Below are positions 19,384 to 28,805 of a stretch of DNA of 57,540 nt, in pieces (position 1 is the stretch's first letter; each line of letters starts with the position of its first letter). This DNA comes from Actinomycetes bacterium (GTDB lineage: Bacteria > Actinomycetota > Acidimicrobiia > Acidimicrobiales > Bog-793): contig JAKCCH010000007.1 of assembly GCA_021838945.1 (NCBI GenBank), forward strand, positions 1 to 57,540. Direction: 5' to 3'. Below the pieces are notes generated by a model. The model worked only from the letters and a program-made list of their open reading frames with translations. It was not told the origin of the DNA and did not search any database. The position numbers and the translations under genes were made by a program.

Positions 19384-20477
19384 CAGGCGATCTCGAGCGA
19401 CCGGCCCCCGACGCGATCGATCCAGCGCGGCGGGTCGCGCACCTCGTCCAGGCTCGGCAGGTACTGAGGGTCCTCCCACACGAGCGCGAGCAGGCCGGGA
19501 TCCTCGGCCTCGACAGCCTCGACGAAACGCTCGCCCTCCTTGTACTGCCTCATCTTGGCCTCCATGCCGATGAGCTGCTGCAGGAGCCTCGTGACGCCGC
19601 TCGACGACTCGCGACGTGCCTGCAGAGTCTCCGCGAACCGCTTGGCGCCAGGGATGCGGTCGGCCGCGGCCCTGTTCATCACGATGTCGCCATGGCCCTC
19701 GAGCAAGCTCATCAATGCCTGGATCTGGCGCAGGACCGCAGCCTGCTCAGGCGTCGCGAGCGCCCCGACGAGACCTGACTCCGCGATGGGGTTGCGCCCC
19801 GCACGGATCTCGCCGGCCATGCGTGCGAGCGCGGCGGCGAGTGTCTTCGGGTCCGGCGCCGCGATCGACACGCCCTTGTCGACGAGGCCGAGGAAGTGCT
19901 GGCGCATCCAGGGGACGCCGGTGAACTGCGCTCGGTGCGTCAGCTCGTGGATGGCGATCCAGAGCCGGAACTCATTCGGCGGGAACCCGTGGCGACGCTC
20001 GAGCGAGATGACGTTCGGGCCCACGTAGTACACGACGTCGCCCGGTGTGTCGGCATCCTCTGTGAGGAGCAGGTCGTATTGCCCGAGCACCCGTGTCGAC
20101 ATCCAGCCGAGCACCGCTCCGAGCTCGGCACCGGCGACAGCCCGGGCGGCGCGGGCGAGCGGCTCCGGCATGGCCCGCCCGAGCGGACCCCTGCCGTCAC
20201 GCTCCGCTCGTTCGAGGAGCGGACCGATGAGGCGTTGGAAGGAACGGAGGTTGGCCCGGATCCATCCGGCACGGTCGGTCACCTCGGCCTTGGCGGGACC
20301 TTCGAGGCTCGTGAGACCCGTCGTCTCGGTCACGAGCCCCTCCGCAATGGGCGTCAGGTCGCCGAAGTCTGCGTGCAACCGGTCGTTCGTCCGAGGATCG
20401 ACAAGGGGTGCAGCCCGGCGGGCGACGCGCACCGCGACGCGTTCGGCGACCGACCAGTCGACCGGGTCGTAGGCCAC
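19383..20477 (-). CDS. Zincin-type putative metallohydrolase, DUF2342 family
   Basis: The protein contains the gluzincin-like motif HELTH (AIHELTHRAQF, near residue 180), preceded by VVYYVGPNVISLERRHGFPPNEFRLW and followed by PWMRQHFLGLVD. This pattern belongs to the actinobacterial DUF2342 family, sometimes labelled 'coenzyme F420 biosynthesis associated' because of its distribution rather than demonstrated function. Two His and a distal Glu could hold zinc. No signal peptide is present, so it probably acts in the cytosol. A homologue precedes tilS in mycobacteria (Rv3626c as I recall), so position and family agree. The GTG start lies three bases after the rsrA stop. Confidence 0.9.
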   Translation of the reverse strand: MAYDPVDWSVAERVAVRVARRAAPLVDPRTNDRLHADFGDLTPIAEGLVTETTGLTSLEGPAKAEVTDRAGWIRANLRSFQRLIGPLLERAERDGRGPLGRAMPEPLARAARAVAGAELGAVLGWMSTRVLGQYDLLLTEDADTPGDVVYYVGPNVISLERRHGFPPNEFRLWIAIHELTHRAQFTGVPWMRQHFLGLVDKGVSIAAPDPKTLAAALARMAGEIRAGRNPIAESGLVGALATPEQAAVLRQIQALMSLLEGHGDIVMNRAAADRIPGAKRFAETLQARRESSSGVTRLLQQLIGMEAKMRQYKEGERFVEAVEAEDPGLLALVWEDPQYLPSLDEVRDPPRWIDRVGGRSLEIA

Positions 20478-20480
20478 CGC

Positions 20481-20765
20481 CTACGTGGCCGCCTGATCGT
20501 GCTCGTGGTTGATCGCCTGCGCGATCCGATCCCTCAGCTCGGTAGGCGCGACCTCCTGGCACCTGCACGCGACGACCTTGCGCAGCTCTGCCTCGAACCC
20601 GAACATGCTCAGGCACGGGGAGCAACCGTTCAGGTGCGCCTCGATCTCGACCCGCCGGTCGGCGGTCAGCTCGCCGTCGAGGAAGTGATAGATGCGGTGG
20701 AGCGCCTCCCGGCAATCCAGCTCGTCCTGTTGTTCGTCTCGCGTCATCCCCGGTCTCCGGCTCAT
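20481..20765 (-). CDS. rsrA: Zinc-binding anti-sigma factor of the RsrA type (mycothiol system)
   Basis: RsrA-type proteins hold a sigma factor while reduced and zinc-bound, and let go when thiols oxidise to disulfides. The 94-residue protein has the ZAS fingerprint: [17 protein letters not shown], then HLNGCSPC (His-x3-Cys-x2-Cys), and a Cys pair near residue 60 (ACRC). The ATG overlaps the stop of the sigma factor gene (ATGA), the usual arrangement, and the DUF2342 gene follows after three bases. Its partner is almost certainly the upstream sigma factor. It is the second gene of the run that ends with folK. Confidence 0.93.
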   Translation of the reverse strand: MSRRPGMTRDEQQDELDCREALHRIYHFLDGELTADRRVEIEAHLNGCSPCLSMFGFEAELRKVVACRCQEVAPTELRDRIAQAINHEHDQAAT

Positions 20766-21334
20766 CCGGACTTCGCCCCGACAAGTCCGTGCTGCTCGCC
20801 GAATTCGTGCAACGCCTTCTGGAGCGCCCTTCTTCCCCGGTGCAGGCGACTCATGACCGTGCCGATCGGGACATCAGTGATCTCAGCGATCTCCTTGTAG
20901 GAGAAACCCTCGACGTCAGACAGCAGCACCGTGATCCGGAAGTTCTCGGGAAGCGACTCGATCGCCTGCTTCACGTCCTCGTCCGTGAAGCTCTCGAGGA
21001 CCTCGTCCTCGGCGCTACGGCCGGCAGCTGCAGCCTCCAGGCCGCCGAGGCGGCGGAACAGGTAGAAGTCCTCGATCTCCTCGAGATCGGTCTCGTCGGG
21101 ATGGCGCCGCTTCGCCCGGTACTGGTTGATGAAGGTGTTGGTGAGGATGCGGTACAACCAGGCCTTCAGGTTGGTGCCCGCCTTGAAAGAGCCATACGCC
21201 CGATACGCCTTCAGGTATGTCTCCTGGACGAGGTCCTCCGCGTCCGCCCGGTTCCGGGTCATGCGGAGCGCGGCCGAGTACAGCGAGTTCATGAACTGCT
21301 CGGTGTCCTCGGCAAAGCGCGCCTGATCGGCCAT
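20762..21334 (-). CDS. sigR: ECF RNA polymerase sigma factor, SigR/SigH type
   Basis: This 190-residue group IV sigma factor directs the thiol-oxidative stress response in actinobacteria. Region 2 reads [23 protein letters not shown] and [16 protein letters not shown]; region 4 reads [45 protein letters not shown]. This is the pattern expected for SigR/SigH. It heads the long operon with its anti-sigma factor, the zincin, tilS, hpt and the folate genes, so oxidation may raise folate and thiol-linked metabolism together. The mRNA appears leaderless: TAGGGT stands six bases before the ATG. Confidence 0.95.
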   Translation of the reverse strand: MADQARFAEDTEQFMNSLYSAALRMTRNRADAEDLVQETYLKAYRAYGSFKAGTNLKAWLYRILTNTFINQYRAKRRHPDETDLEEIEDFYLFRRLGGLEAAAAGRSAEDEVLESFTDEDVKQAIESLPENFRITVLLSDVEGFSYKEIAEITDVPIGTVMSRLHRGRRALQKALHEFGEQHGLVGAKSG

Positions 21335-21340
21335 TGGAGC

Positions 21341-21346
21341 ACCCTA
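21341..21346 (-). promoter_or_regulatory. -10 box of a probable leaderless sigR promoter
   Basis: TAGGGT (within TATAGGGT on the minus strand) ends six bases before the sigR ATG and no Shine-Dalgarno is present. No SigR-type GGGAAT motif was found at the matching distance, so this looks like a housekeeping promoter. Confidence 0.5.
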
Positions 21347-21381
21347 TAGCTGAATGGCGCGGGGTCGCGCCCGGGACACGC

Positions 21382-23856
21382 TCAGGGTGAGCTCACGAGG
21401 TCCCGGGGGTCGACGAGAAGCGTCAGCTGCTGCCACCAGGCGATTCGGCGACGAGCAGAACGGCGGATCGCCGCCGAGTCAGCCCAGGCGGCCAGGGCAT
21501 CCGGCGCTGCTGCTCCGCCGGCCGCAGGGGGGCCGTAGAGGGCGCGGTCCATCCTCCTCGCCAGTCGCTCGAGCGCATCGTCCGCATCTCGCGTGAGCAC
21601 GCCGAGACGACGCACTCGGTCCACGAACTCGAGGTGGGTCTCCGCCCGTCGCCGGTGTGCACCGGCCGCGGCGAGAAGCCAGGTCGCCGACCGCCACGCC
21701 TCCACGGTCGAACGGCGCGGATCTCGCCGATCGCGACGGCGTCGCAGGACGCGCCAGGTCGGCACGCCGACGAGCCAGGCGAGCGCGAACAGGAGCAGCG
21801 CGAAGAGCAGGTCGGCAGCTCCGCTCGAGCCGGACTGTGCCGCCCGTGCAGGCGCCGTGAGGTGCGTGGTCCCGTGCTTCCCGGCTGGGCCACCCCGGCC
21901 GCCGATGAGCCGGAAGTTGGACCGGATCCCGTGGGGGAGCGTCGTGCCCGTCGTGCCGCCGAGGTGCCGCTGGGCGGCGATCGTCGTGGTCGTCTCGCCG
22001 TGTTTCGTCGGGATGCTCGCACCCGGGGTGGGCTCGAAGGTAACCCACCCGTAGGGCGGGATGAACACCTCCGGCCAGGCGTGCACCTGCGCCCCGGTCA
22101 CGATGTACTCGTTCTTCTTCACCTGCTTGCCGGGGAGGAAGCCGACCGCGATGCGGGTGGGCAGTCCCTCGACGCGGGCAAGGACGGCAAAGGCCGTCGC
22201 GAACTGCTGGCAGTAGCCGGTCCTCGACCCGAACAGGAACGCTTCGAGCGCCCGGTATGTCTGGCTCGTGTCCGCGATCGCACCGCCCGGCTGGAAGGTC
22301 GGCAGCTTGTAGGTGAAGCCGTGCCCGGACAGGAAGTAGTCCTGGATCTTCACCGCCATCTGGTACGGGTTCGCCACGCCGGCGACGATGGAGTGGGCGA
22401 GTCGCTCGATCGGCGCCGGTACCGGCCTCGGCAGCTCCAGGTCGACAGCCGGCGTGCCGATCGTCGTGTCGGCCGCCACGATGTCGGCAGCTTCGAGGAG
22501 CGGGGCGGAGGTCGGCGGGATCGTGGCCTTCACGCCGTAGGTGAAGTTCGCGCTGAGCGGAGCGAGTGACGCGAGAGGGCCGTTGGCGCCGAGGCGGGAG
22601 ATGCCGCTCACGCCGTCGATCGCGCTCGTCACGCCGGGAGTGGGGAGCCACTGACCCCCGAGGCTCGAGATCTCGATCGACTGCTCCACGACCTGAGAGC
22701 CGTTCGGGAGCTCGAAGGCCGGCGGCGGGTCGCGGTCGAGGGAGGAGAGCGACGTCGTGAACTGCGGGACCGACGACGTGCCGTGCCCGGAGCCTGTCAC
22801 GGCGGACCAGGCGTTGCCGTTGAACTTGTCGAGGGTGACGAGCGTCTCGCGCAGGCGCAGTGAGCTGTGCACGGTGAACAGGAGCGCACCGGAGTTCTGG
22901 ACTTCCTGCTCCGCCACCTGCACGAGGTCGCTCACGATCGTCTTGTTCGGAGCACCGCCGCCGCTGCCGCCGGGACCCGTTCCGTGGCGTCCGGCCGCGA
23001 TCCCGTGCCACGCGATCAGCGGTGCACTCGTCGCACCCGGGATCGCTGGACCGATCACGCCCGCCGCGATGGCCGCCGCCAGGGTCACTCCAGGGATGGC
23101 AAGTCTCCGCGCGGCACCGCGCGTGGCTCCGCTCTGTGAAAGGTTCCTCGCTGCGCGTGCCGGTGCGCCGGCTGCCCGCGCCACCACGACCGTCCGGCCG
23201 CCTCGCCTGTCCGCCTGCGCGGTGACGAGGAAACCGAGCGCGCTGGCGGCGATCGCTGCGAGCTCGACCGCACGACCGGTCGACGTGCCGAGCGTGCCCG
23301 TGAACACGACCACATCGAAGGCGGGGACGAGGGCGAGGATGGCGGGAAGCCCCGCATCGGCGTAGAGGACCTCAGAGGCGAGCGCCATGGCGCCGGCCGC
23401 CCATCCTGTGACGAGCACCAGACCGGAAGCTTCCACGACCGGTGCGATCTTGTTCGAGAAGATCGACCACGCCACCGACAGCTGGCCGTCGGCAACTCGC
23501 CAGGTCCGCCCGAGCGGAAGGCCGTCGGTGAAGGTGTGCCACTCGAGTCCGGCGAGCGGGAGCACGAAGGCGACGACGAGAGCGAGCAGCCAGCCCGCGG
23601 AGCTGAACGCCAAGGCTCTACCGGGTGCGCCTTCCGGGCGCCTCGCGAGCCGCGCCCCCAACCGGCGCCCGCCACCGGCCAGCACGTGAACGAGGCCGCA
23701 GACCGGCAGAGCGAGCGCGAGCTCTCCCGCCCCGGTGAAGCAACGGGCCAGCGTGGCGATGGCGAGGAGGTCCGTCAGGGTGAGGAGCACCCACGGGAGG
23801 GGGGCGGTGCGCCGCTGGCCGTCGCGGCCGGCGCTCGAGGTGGCGAGCGTGCTCAC
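21382..23856 (-). CDS. TgpA-like membrane transglutaminase (DUF3488/transglutaminase/DUF4129)
   Basis: An 824-residue membrane protein: an N-terminal block of about six hydrophobic segments (LLTLTDLLAIATLA; LLALVVAFVLPLAG and others), a large extracytoplasmic region, then a cysteine-protease-like transglutaminase core. Cys549 sits in RTGYCQQFATAFAVLAR and His592 in QVHAWPEVF, followed by WVTFEPTPGA. A last membrane segment (LLFALLLFALAWLVGVP) precedes a cytosolic DUF4129-type tail. The family works with MoxR and DUF58 proteins, and that trio is complete here. I place the start at GTG 23856, four bases after the DUF58 stop, because the longer frame overlaps that gene by 74 bases. Substrate unknown; a role in the cell envelope is usual. 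Confidence 0.9.
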   Translation of the reverse strand: MSTLATSSAGRDGQRRTAPLPWVLLTLTDLLAIATLARCFTGAGELALALPVCGLVHVLAGGGRRLGARLARRPEGAPGRALAFSSAGWLLALVVAFVLPLAGLEWHTFTDGLPLGRTWRVADGQLSVAWSIFSNKIAPVVEASGLVLVTGWAAGAMALASEVLYADAGLPAILALVPAFDVVVFTGTLGTSTGRAVELAAIAASALGFLVTAQADRRGGRTVVVARAAGAPARAARNLSQSGATRGAARRLAIPGVTLAAAIAAGVIGPAIPGATSAPLIAWHGIAAGRHGTGPGGSGGGAPNKTIVSDLVQVAEQEVQNSGALLFTVHSSLRLRETLVTLDKFNGNAWSAVTGSGHGTSSVPQFTTSLSSLDRDPPPAFELPNGSQVVEQSIEISSLGGQWLPTPGVTSAIDGVSGISRLGANGPLASLAPLSANFTYGVKATIPPTSAPLLEAADIVAADTTIGTPAVDLELPRPVPAPIERLAHSIVAGVANPYQMAVKIQDYFLSGHGFTYKLPTFQPGGAIADTSQTYRALEAFLFGSRTGYCQQFATAFAVLARVEGLPTRIAVGFLPGKQVKKNEYIVTGAQVHAWPEVFIPPYGWVTFEPTPGASIPTKHGETTTTIAAQRHLGGTTGTTLPHGIRSNFRLIGGRGGPAGKHGTTHLTAPARAAQSGSSGAADLLFALLLFALAWLVGVPTWRVLRRRRDRRDPRRSTVEAWRSATWLLAAAGAHRRRAETHLEFVDRVRRLGVLTRDADDALERLARRMDRALYGPPAAGGAAAPDALAAWADSAAIRRSARRRIAWWQQLTLLVDPRDLVSSP

Positions 23857-23860
23857 CGCT

Positions 23861-25072
23861 TCATGCCCTTGCCAGGGCGGCTTCTCCGGCCGTCCAGAGC
23901 TCTTCGAGGGAGTCGCCGACGGCACTGCGGACAACGAGATGGCGCCGGCTGACCGGCTCGAGGCTGCTCTCGGGGGAACCGGCGCAGATCACGACGACGG
24001 GCGACGAGGGAGGCACGAGCGCCTCGGGCTCGGCGCCGAGCAGCAAGGGCACGGTCTGTTCGGTGGCGGTGGCGACGACGAAGATGACGACCCGCTCCTC
24101 GACCGCCGATCGCTGGATCGAAGCGACCTGCAATTGCTTCGATCGCCCGATCGGGGCGCCACGCACCTCCGTGAGGGCCTCGAGCACTGAATCGAGGTCC
24201 CGTACGCCGGTGCCATCCCCAGTGTCGGTGCCACCGGGGATGACGAGGCGAAACATGCCTTCGCGCGCCGCCGCCGTCAACAGGCTGGCGGCGATGCGCA
24301 CGGCGTGCTCGAAACGTTCGCTCTCTGCTCCCTGGTCGCCGCCGGCAGCCAGGTTGGAGGACAGGACGACGGTGACCCCGGACGTCGTCTGCCGGTCGCG
24401 ATCGCCGCCCTCGCGCACCATGATGTCGCCGATCCGGGCCGTCGTCGGCCAGTGCACCCGCCGCAGGTCGTCGCCGGCCATGTACGGGCGGAGCAACGAC
24501 GCTCCGGAGCGGAGGCGTTCGGCGGAGGAGCGGGTCGTTTCGAGCTCGGCGCCGCCACCGCCGGCCGGCAGTGCCGCCGACAGCGCCTCGACCACCGGTC
24601 GCACCCCGAACCGGGTCGCCCCGAGACCGGTGACCCGGCGCCGGGCGGTCCCGACCGCGTCGACGAGCACGGCATCGAAGCCGGTCACCTCGTGCCTTCC
24701 CCGTCGCTCCGTCGGCAGCCTGAGCGACACCGTCGCTCGTTCGCCGGGCACGAGCCGAGGCACCTCGATGAGAGGGCCTTCCCCCCCGCCTGCGGGAACG
24801 AGCTGGAGGCGGCCCGCCGGTGTGGGCACCGTCCCGGAGTTCTCGATGGCCACTTCGAGCGCAGCGAGGTCGCCGGCGGAGATGACCGGCGGTGCCACTT
24901 GGGCCGAGAGGGAAACGCGAAGGCGTGGCGCACGCACCCGCGCGATGCCGAGGCCGACCACTGCCGCCGCCGCCGCCGCGAGTCCGAACAGCTCGGTGAC
25001 ACCGAGGATGCGTCCGGCGATGAGGAGAGCGAGAGCGAGGACGAGGGCGACTCTCCCGCGGCGGGTCAGCAT
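23861..25072 (-). CDS. DUF58 domain protein (membrane-anchored, von Willebrand A-like)
   Basis: Two hydrophobic segments at the N-terminus (VALVLALALLIAGRILG and LFGLAAAAAAVVGLGIA) anchor the protein. A beta-rich extracytoplasmic stretch follows. The DUF58 motif LRPYMAGDDLRRVHWPTTARIGDIMVRE starts near residue 195, and a vWA-like domain completes the protein. The motif is diagnostic. DUF58 proteins are nearly always encoded next to a MoxR ATPase, which serves as a chaperone-like partner. That ATPase gene lies 43 bases upstream and the TgpA-like gene follows after four bases. Length 403 is within the family range. Confidence 0.92.
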   Translation of the reverse strand: MLTRRGRVALVLALALLIAGRILGVTELFGLAAAAAAVVGLGIARVRAPRLRVSLSAQVAPPVISAGDLAALEVAIENSGTVPTPAGRLQLVPAGGGEGPLIEVPRLVPGERATVSLRLPTERRGRHEVTGFDAVLVDAVGTARRRVTGLGATRFGVRPVVEALSAALPAGGGGAELETTRSSAERLRSGASLLRPYMAGDDLRRVHWPTTARIGDIMVREGGDRDRQTTSGVTVVLSSNLAAGGDQGAESERFEHAVRIAASLLTAAAREGMFRLVIPGGTDTGDGTGVRDLDSVLEALTEVRGAPIGRSKQLQVASIQRSAVEERVVIFVVATATEQTVPLLLGAEPEALVPPSSPVVVICAGSPESSLEPVSRRHLVVRSAVGDSLEELWTAGEAALARA

Positions 25073-25115
25073 CGTCTTCCGTCTCCTCGGCCCGAGATCC
25101 CTCGACCCGTCTCGA

Positions 25116-26132
25116 TCAGCTCCCGCTGTCGGACGAGTCGAGCACCGGCACCTTCGAGAGGATCTCAGCGATCACGGGTGCCACCTGCTCGCGTGCCCCG
25201 GAACGAGCCGTGCGGAGCTCGAGGCGGTGCCCCACCACCGGGAGCGCGAGCGCCTTCACGTCGTCCGGCACCACGTAGTCGCGTCCGTGCAGCACAGCCC
25301 ATGCACGCGCTGCCAGCTGCAGCGACAACGTCGCTCTCGGCGACATGCCGAGCGCGACAGCCGGATGCGAGCGGCTCGAGTTCGCGAGGTCCACGAGGTA
25401 GCGCTGGATCGGCGGCGAGCAGTGCACCTGCCTCGTCGCCCGGGCCATTGCGATGACGTCCTCGGGCGTGGCAACCGGCCGCAGGTGCTCGAGCGGCTCG
25501 TCGGCGCCATGCTTCGTCAGCAGACCGACCTCCTCGGCGGGGTCGGGGTATCCGAGGTGGACCCGCATGAGGAACCGGTCGAGCTGGCTGTTCGGGAGGG
25601 GATAGGTGCCGTCGTGCTCGTGCGGGTTCTGCGTCGCGATGACCATGAAGGGCTCGAGGAGCCGATAGGTGCTCCCCTCGACGGTCACCTGGCGTTCCTC
25701 CATGGCCTCCAACAGCGCCGACTGGGTCTTCGGCGGTGTGCGGTTGATCTCGTCGCCGAGAACGATGTTGGCGAAGATCGGACCCGGACGGAACTCGAAG
25801 GTCGACGTGTTCCGGTCGTAGACGCTCACCCCCGTCACGTCGGACGGCAGGAGGTCGGAGGTGAACTGGATCCTGCGGTGCCGGGCCGAGACCGAAGCCG
25901 CCAGCGCCTTTCCGAGGGACGTCTTGCCGACGCCGGGCACGTCCTCGATGAGGAGGTGGCCGCCGGCGACGAGGCAGGCGACGGCATGGCGGATCGCGAG
26001 CGAGTTGCCATGGATCACTGTCTCGACATTGGCGACGATCTTCTCGAACAGCTCCGTCACCGGGCCGGCGCTCGACGGCGGCGGCTCGGCCGAAGTCTTT
26101 GAAGGCGCGTCGCGGTCCTCCGAGGTCCTCAC
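25116..26132 (-). CDS. MoxR-family AAA+ ATPase
   Basis: MoxR ATPases act as chaperones for insertion of metal ions or assembly of vWA-domain partners. Walker A is DVPGVGKTSLGKALA, Walker B is LGDEINRTPPKTQSALLEAMEE, sensor 1 is ATQNPHEHDGTYPLPNSQLDRFLMRV, and the lid domain holds SPRATLSLQLAARAWAVL. All are textbook MoxR. The GTG at 26132 overlaps the stop of the CHAT protease gene (GTGA), giving 338 residues, and fixes the start better than the ATG at 26153. This coupling ties the MoxR-DUF58-TgpA trio physically to the sigma/CHAT genes upstream. Confidence 0.94.
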   Translation of the reverse strand: MRTSEDRDAPSKTSAEPPPSSAGPVTELFEKIVANVETVIHGNSLAIRHAVACLVAGGHLLIEDVPGVGKTSLGKALAASVSARHRRIQFTSDLLPSDVTGVSVYDRNTSTFEFRPGPIFANIVLGDEINRTPPKTQSALLEAMEERQVTVEGSTYRLLEPFMVIATQNPHEHDGTYPLPNSQLDRFLMRVHLGYPDPAEEVGLLTKHGADEPLEHLRPVATPEDVIAMARATRQVHCSPPIQRYLVDLANSSRSHPAVALGMSPRATLSLQLAARAWAVLHGRDYVVPDDVKALALPVVGHRLELRTARSGAREQVAPVIAEILSKVPVLDSSDSGS

Positions 26133-28795
26133 GCTGAGGATTCTCCCAGCCAAAATGAGGCCGCGCCAGGCAGGCCGCCCGATCGGGCGCGCAGTGCAGT
26201 CGGAACAGCGCTCGTCGCTCCGTCCGGTGGGCCGGTGGCACCGTGGCAGACCAGGCTCGCCGCTGCCAGTCGCTCGTCTTCCGAACCGACTGACGCAGTC
26301 GCTCGCCGTGCAGCCGTCAAGGCATCCGGCGGCGAGTCACCCGCCGCCAGGCGCTCGTGCAACCTGACGGCGATGGCAGGCATCACCCGGTCCATGACCG
26401 GTGTGACCGAGGCGATCGTGAAGGCCGTCTCGCCTGGTCCTGGATCGAGCACGCTCGCGATGCCGTCGCCGTCGGCCAGTCCATGCGCCTCGCTCCCGAA
26501 CCGCCCTGCGTCGCACGCGGACAGCACGAGGCACTCCGGGATCGGGCGACCGCGGGCCAGCTCGTGCAATGTGATCGGCCCGTCTGACAAGTCGAGGAGT
26601 GACATCGCGGGGCTGTCCGCTCGGAAGCGCCCATGAGTGGCGAGATGCACCACGTCGGCGCGTCCGGAGGCGTCGAGCACAGCCTCGCGGCTGGCTGCGC
26701 TGCCGGTGAGCACTCGCACTGCCGAATTGCTACCCCGATGCCAGACCTGTGACAACCTCTCCACCTCCTCGTCCGCCGAGGCAGGTCCCGGTCCTGCCAC
26801 GAGCAACACTCCCCGCGTACGGATGCGGTGCGGCCGCGGGCAGGCGAGGGCGCTCCTCGCAACCGTCACCGAGCGCTCCGCGAAGGACGGCAGCAGGCCC
26901 CATGGCACCGCATGGAGCGGCCCGGTCGGGACGACGACGACCTCGCGAAGGTCCGCGCTCGTGTGCGCGCCTTCACCGCCGAAGACCCTTCCAAGCATCC
27001 GATCGAGGCACGACAGGGCCCGCCGAAGCACCGTCCACATCGCAGTAGACGTCGCAGCATCCGCCCGGCTTGCGCCGACCGAGACGATTCGGCGCAGGCC
27101 GAAGAGCAGCTCTGCACACGGCTCGGCCAGTCGATCGAGCCGGCCGCAGTGGACGAGGTCGAGGCGCTGCTCGGACACCACGACGGCGTGCACGGTCCCG
27201 AGCACGGCCACGAACTCGACGAGGGTTCGCGGGCCGAGGTTCTCCAAGACAGCGTCGAGCGGCATGCCGGCGCGCCTCAGCATGTGGTCTCCGAGGCGCC
27301 GGCTGCGCTCTGCCCACTCGAGGACACGGTCGGGTGATCCGGTGCGGAGCGCGATCGCCGCTGCCGTCTCGGCCATCGCTGGTGCTCCCGGCCGGCGGAG
27401 CGCCGCGATCGCGGATCGGTCGCTGCCGGGCACCGCTTCGGTGGGAGCGTCGAGGCCGGCCCTGATCGCTACGAGTGCCGCCTCGGCGTCGCCTGCCGTC
27501 AGGAGCTCGAGAGCCTCAGCGTGGGCAGCAGCGAGGCGGTCGGCGCTGCGCAGGTCCGGTGAACCGACCTCGGCCAGCACCCGCTGCGCCATGGCGAGGC
27601 CGGCCGTCTCGACGCCGACCGTGCCGGCGAACAGCGCCGTTCGGGCGCCGGCCACTCCCACTTGGAGCGCCTCGGCCGGCCATCCAGCGAGTCGCAGGGC
27701 CCTCGCGCTCGCACGGGCCGAGGCGGCGAAGCGCCGCCAGTCCCCCGCCGCCTCGAGCTCCTCGCGCAGCACGCGGGCTGCAACCTCATGGGCGAGTGCC
27801 TCCCACGACGCTCGCCCCTGCCGCGCGAATGCGGCCCCGGCCTCCTCCGCCGCGGCGAGAGCGCCTTGAGGGTCCCCGGCGGCGAGACAGGCCTCGGCAA
27901 GGGCGAGCTTCGCGTCGGCGGCATCGGCTCCGAAGCCGGCGGCGGAGAGCGCATCAGCAGCTGCAGCGAGAGCAGCCTTCGCCTCCGGGATGAGCCGCGC
28001 CTCGGCATGCAGCTCGGCGCAGTCGACCATCAGCTGGTGGAGTGGCAAGCCGAGTCGTTCGTACGCCGCCCGTGCCTCGTCGTACAAGCGCTGCGCACGG
28101 GGCACGTCGCCGGCGCGCCCTGCCACGAAGGCCAAGTTGTGCAGCGTCTGTGCCACGAGCGCCTCCGCTCCGGCTCCGCGATAGAGACCCAGCGAGCGCT
28201 CGAGATCGGTGAGGGCCTCCGGATGGCGGCCTCGGTACGCGCACGCGAGTGCCCGGTTCGTGAGGATCCTCGCCGTCACTGTGTCAGGGTCGCGTCCGAG
28301 AGTCGGCGCCGCCGTCGGACCGCCCCCGACGTCACCGGCGAGAGCTCGCTCGGTCTCGGCGAGCCCTTCCTCGAACCTCCCGAGGCGGAACAGCAGATGT
28401 GCCCGCTGGCCCCTCAGCGTCGCCAGCGAAGCTCGTGGTGCGCGGGCTACCGCTCTGTCGAGCTCCTGAAGGGCGCGATCCGGCGCCTCGGCGTGGAACC
28501 AGAGCAGCGCACTCGTCGCCTGCAGCTCGGCGAGCCGGGCCGGCAGCCGCGCCTCTGTCGCCAACACCAGTCCGGCATTGACGCAACGGCGAGCTTCGGC
28601 GAGGCGGCCGAGCTGCATGCAGGACACGGCGAGGGCATGCAGAGCCAGGCAGCGGGCGGGGGCACCGCTCGCGCTGTCGGCGAGCACGGCCTCTGCTCGA
28701 CTGCGAGCTTCTGCTGGTGCAGACTCGGCCAGTCGCATGGACGCCTCCGCCTCGGCGATCGCCGGTTCGGCGGTCACCCGATGTGCCATCGCCAC
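26129..28795 (-). CDS. TPR-CHAT caspase-like protease
   Basis: The 888-residue protein has two parts. Up to about residue 430 are tetratricopeptide-type helical pairs rich in Ala and Leu (for example LHALAVSCMQLGRLAEARRC and LFRLGRFEEGLAETERAL). From about residue 520 comes a CHAT domain of the caspase/separase clan. The catalytic pair is intact: His721 in VHLATHGRFRADSP and Cys761 in CLVLSACDAGR, 40 residues apart, with the PTGPLHAVPWGLLP segment before them. There is no signal peptide. It starts ten bases after the 178-residue gene (GTG 28795; ATG 28789 is also possible) and overlaps the MoxR gene. TPR-CHAT proteases elsewhere include Csx29 of type III-E CRISPR, which cleaves a sigma-factor-binding protein. 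Here the neighbours are an ECF sigma factor and a small unknown protein. Target and trigger are unknown. Confidence 0.9.
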   Translation of the reverse strand: MAMAHRVTAEPAIAEAEASMRLAESAPAEARSRAEAVLADSASGAPARCLALHALAVSCMQLGRLAEARRCVNAGLVLATEARLPARLAELQATSALLWFHAEAPDRALQELDRAVARAPRASLATLRGQRAHLLFRLGRFEEGLAETERALAGDVGGGPTAAPTLGRDPDTVTARILTNRALACAYRGRHPEALTDLERSLGLYRGAGAEALVAQTLHNLAFVAGRAGDVPRAQRLYDEARAAYERLGLPLHQLMVDCAELHAEARLIPEAKAALAAAADALSAAGFGADAADAKLALAEACLAAGDPQGALAAAEEAGAAFARQGRASWEALAHEVAARVLREELEAAGDWRRFAASARASARALRLAGWPAEALQVGVAGARTALFAGTVGVETAGLAMAQRVLAEVGSPDLRSADRLAAAHAEALELLTAGDAEAALVAIRAGLDAPTEAVPGSDRSAIAALRRPGAPAMAETAAAIALRTGSPDRVLEWAERSRRLGDHMLRRAGMPLDAVLENLGPRTLVEFVAVLGTVHAVVVSEQRLDLVHCGRLDRLAEPCAELLFGLRRIVSVGASRADAATSTAMWTVLRRALSCLDRMLGRVFGGEGAHTSADLREVVVVPTGPLHAVPWGLLPSFAERSVTVARSALACPRPHRIRTRGVLLVAGPGPASADEEVERLSQVWHRGSNSAVRVLTGSAASREAVLDASGRADVVHLATHGRFRADSPAMSLLDLSDGPITLHELARGRPIPECLVLSACDAGRFGSEAHGLADGDGIASVLDPGPGETAFTIASVTPVMDRVMPAIAVRLHERLAAGDSPPDALTAARRATASVGSEDERLAAASLVCHGATGPPDGATSAVPTALRARSGGLPGAASFWLGESSA

Positions 28796-28805
28796 GGTGC
28801 GCCGG

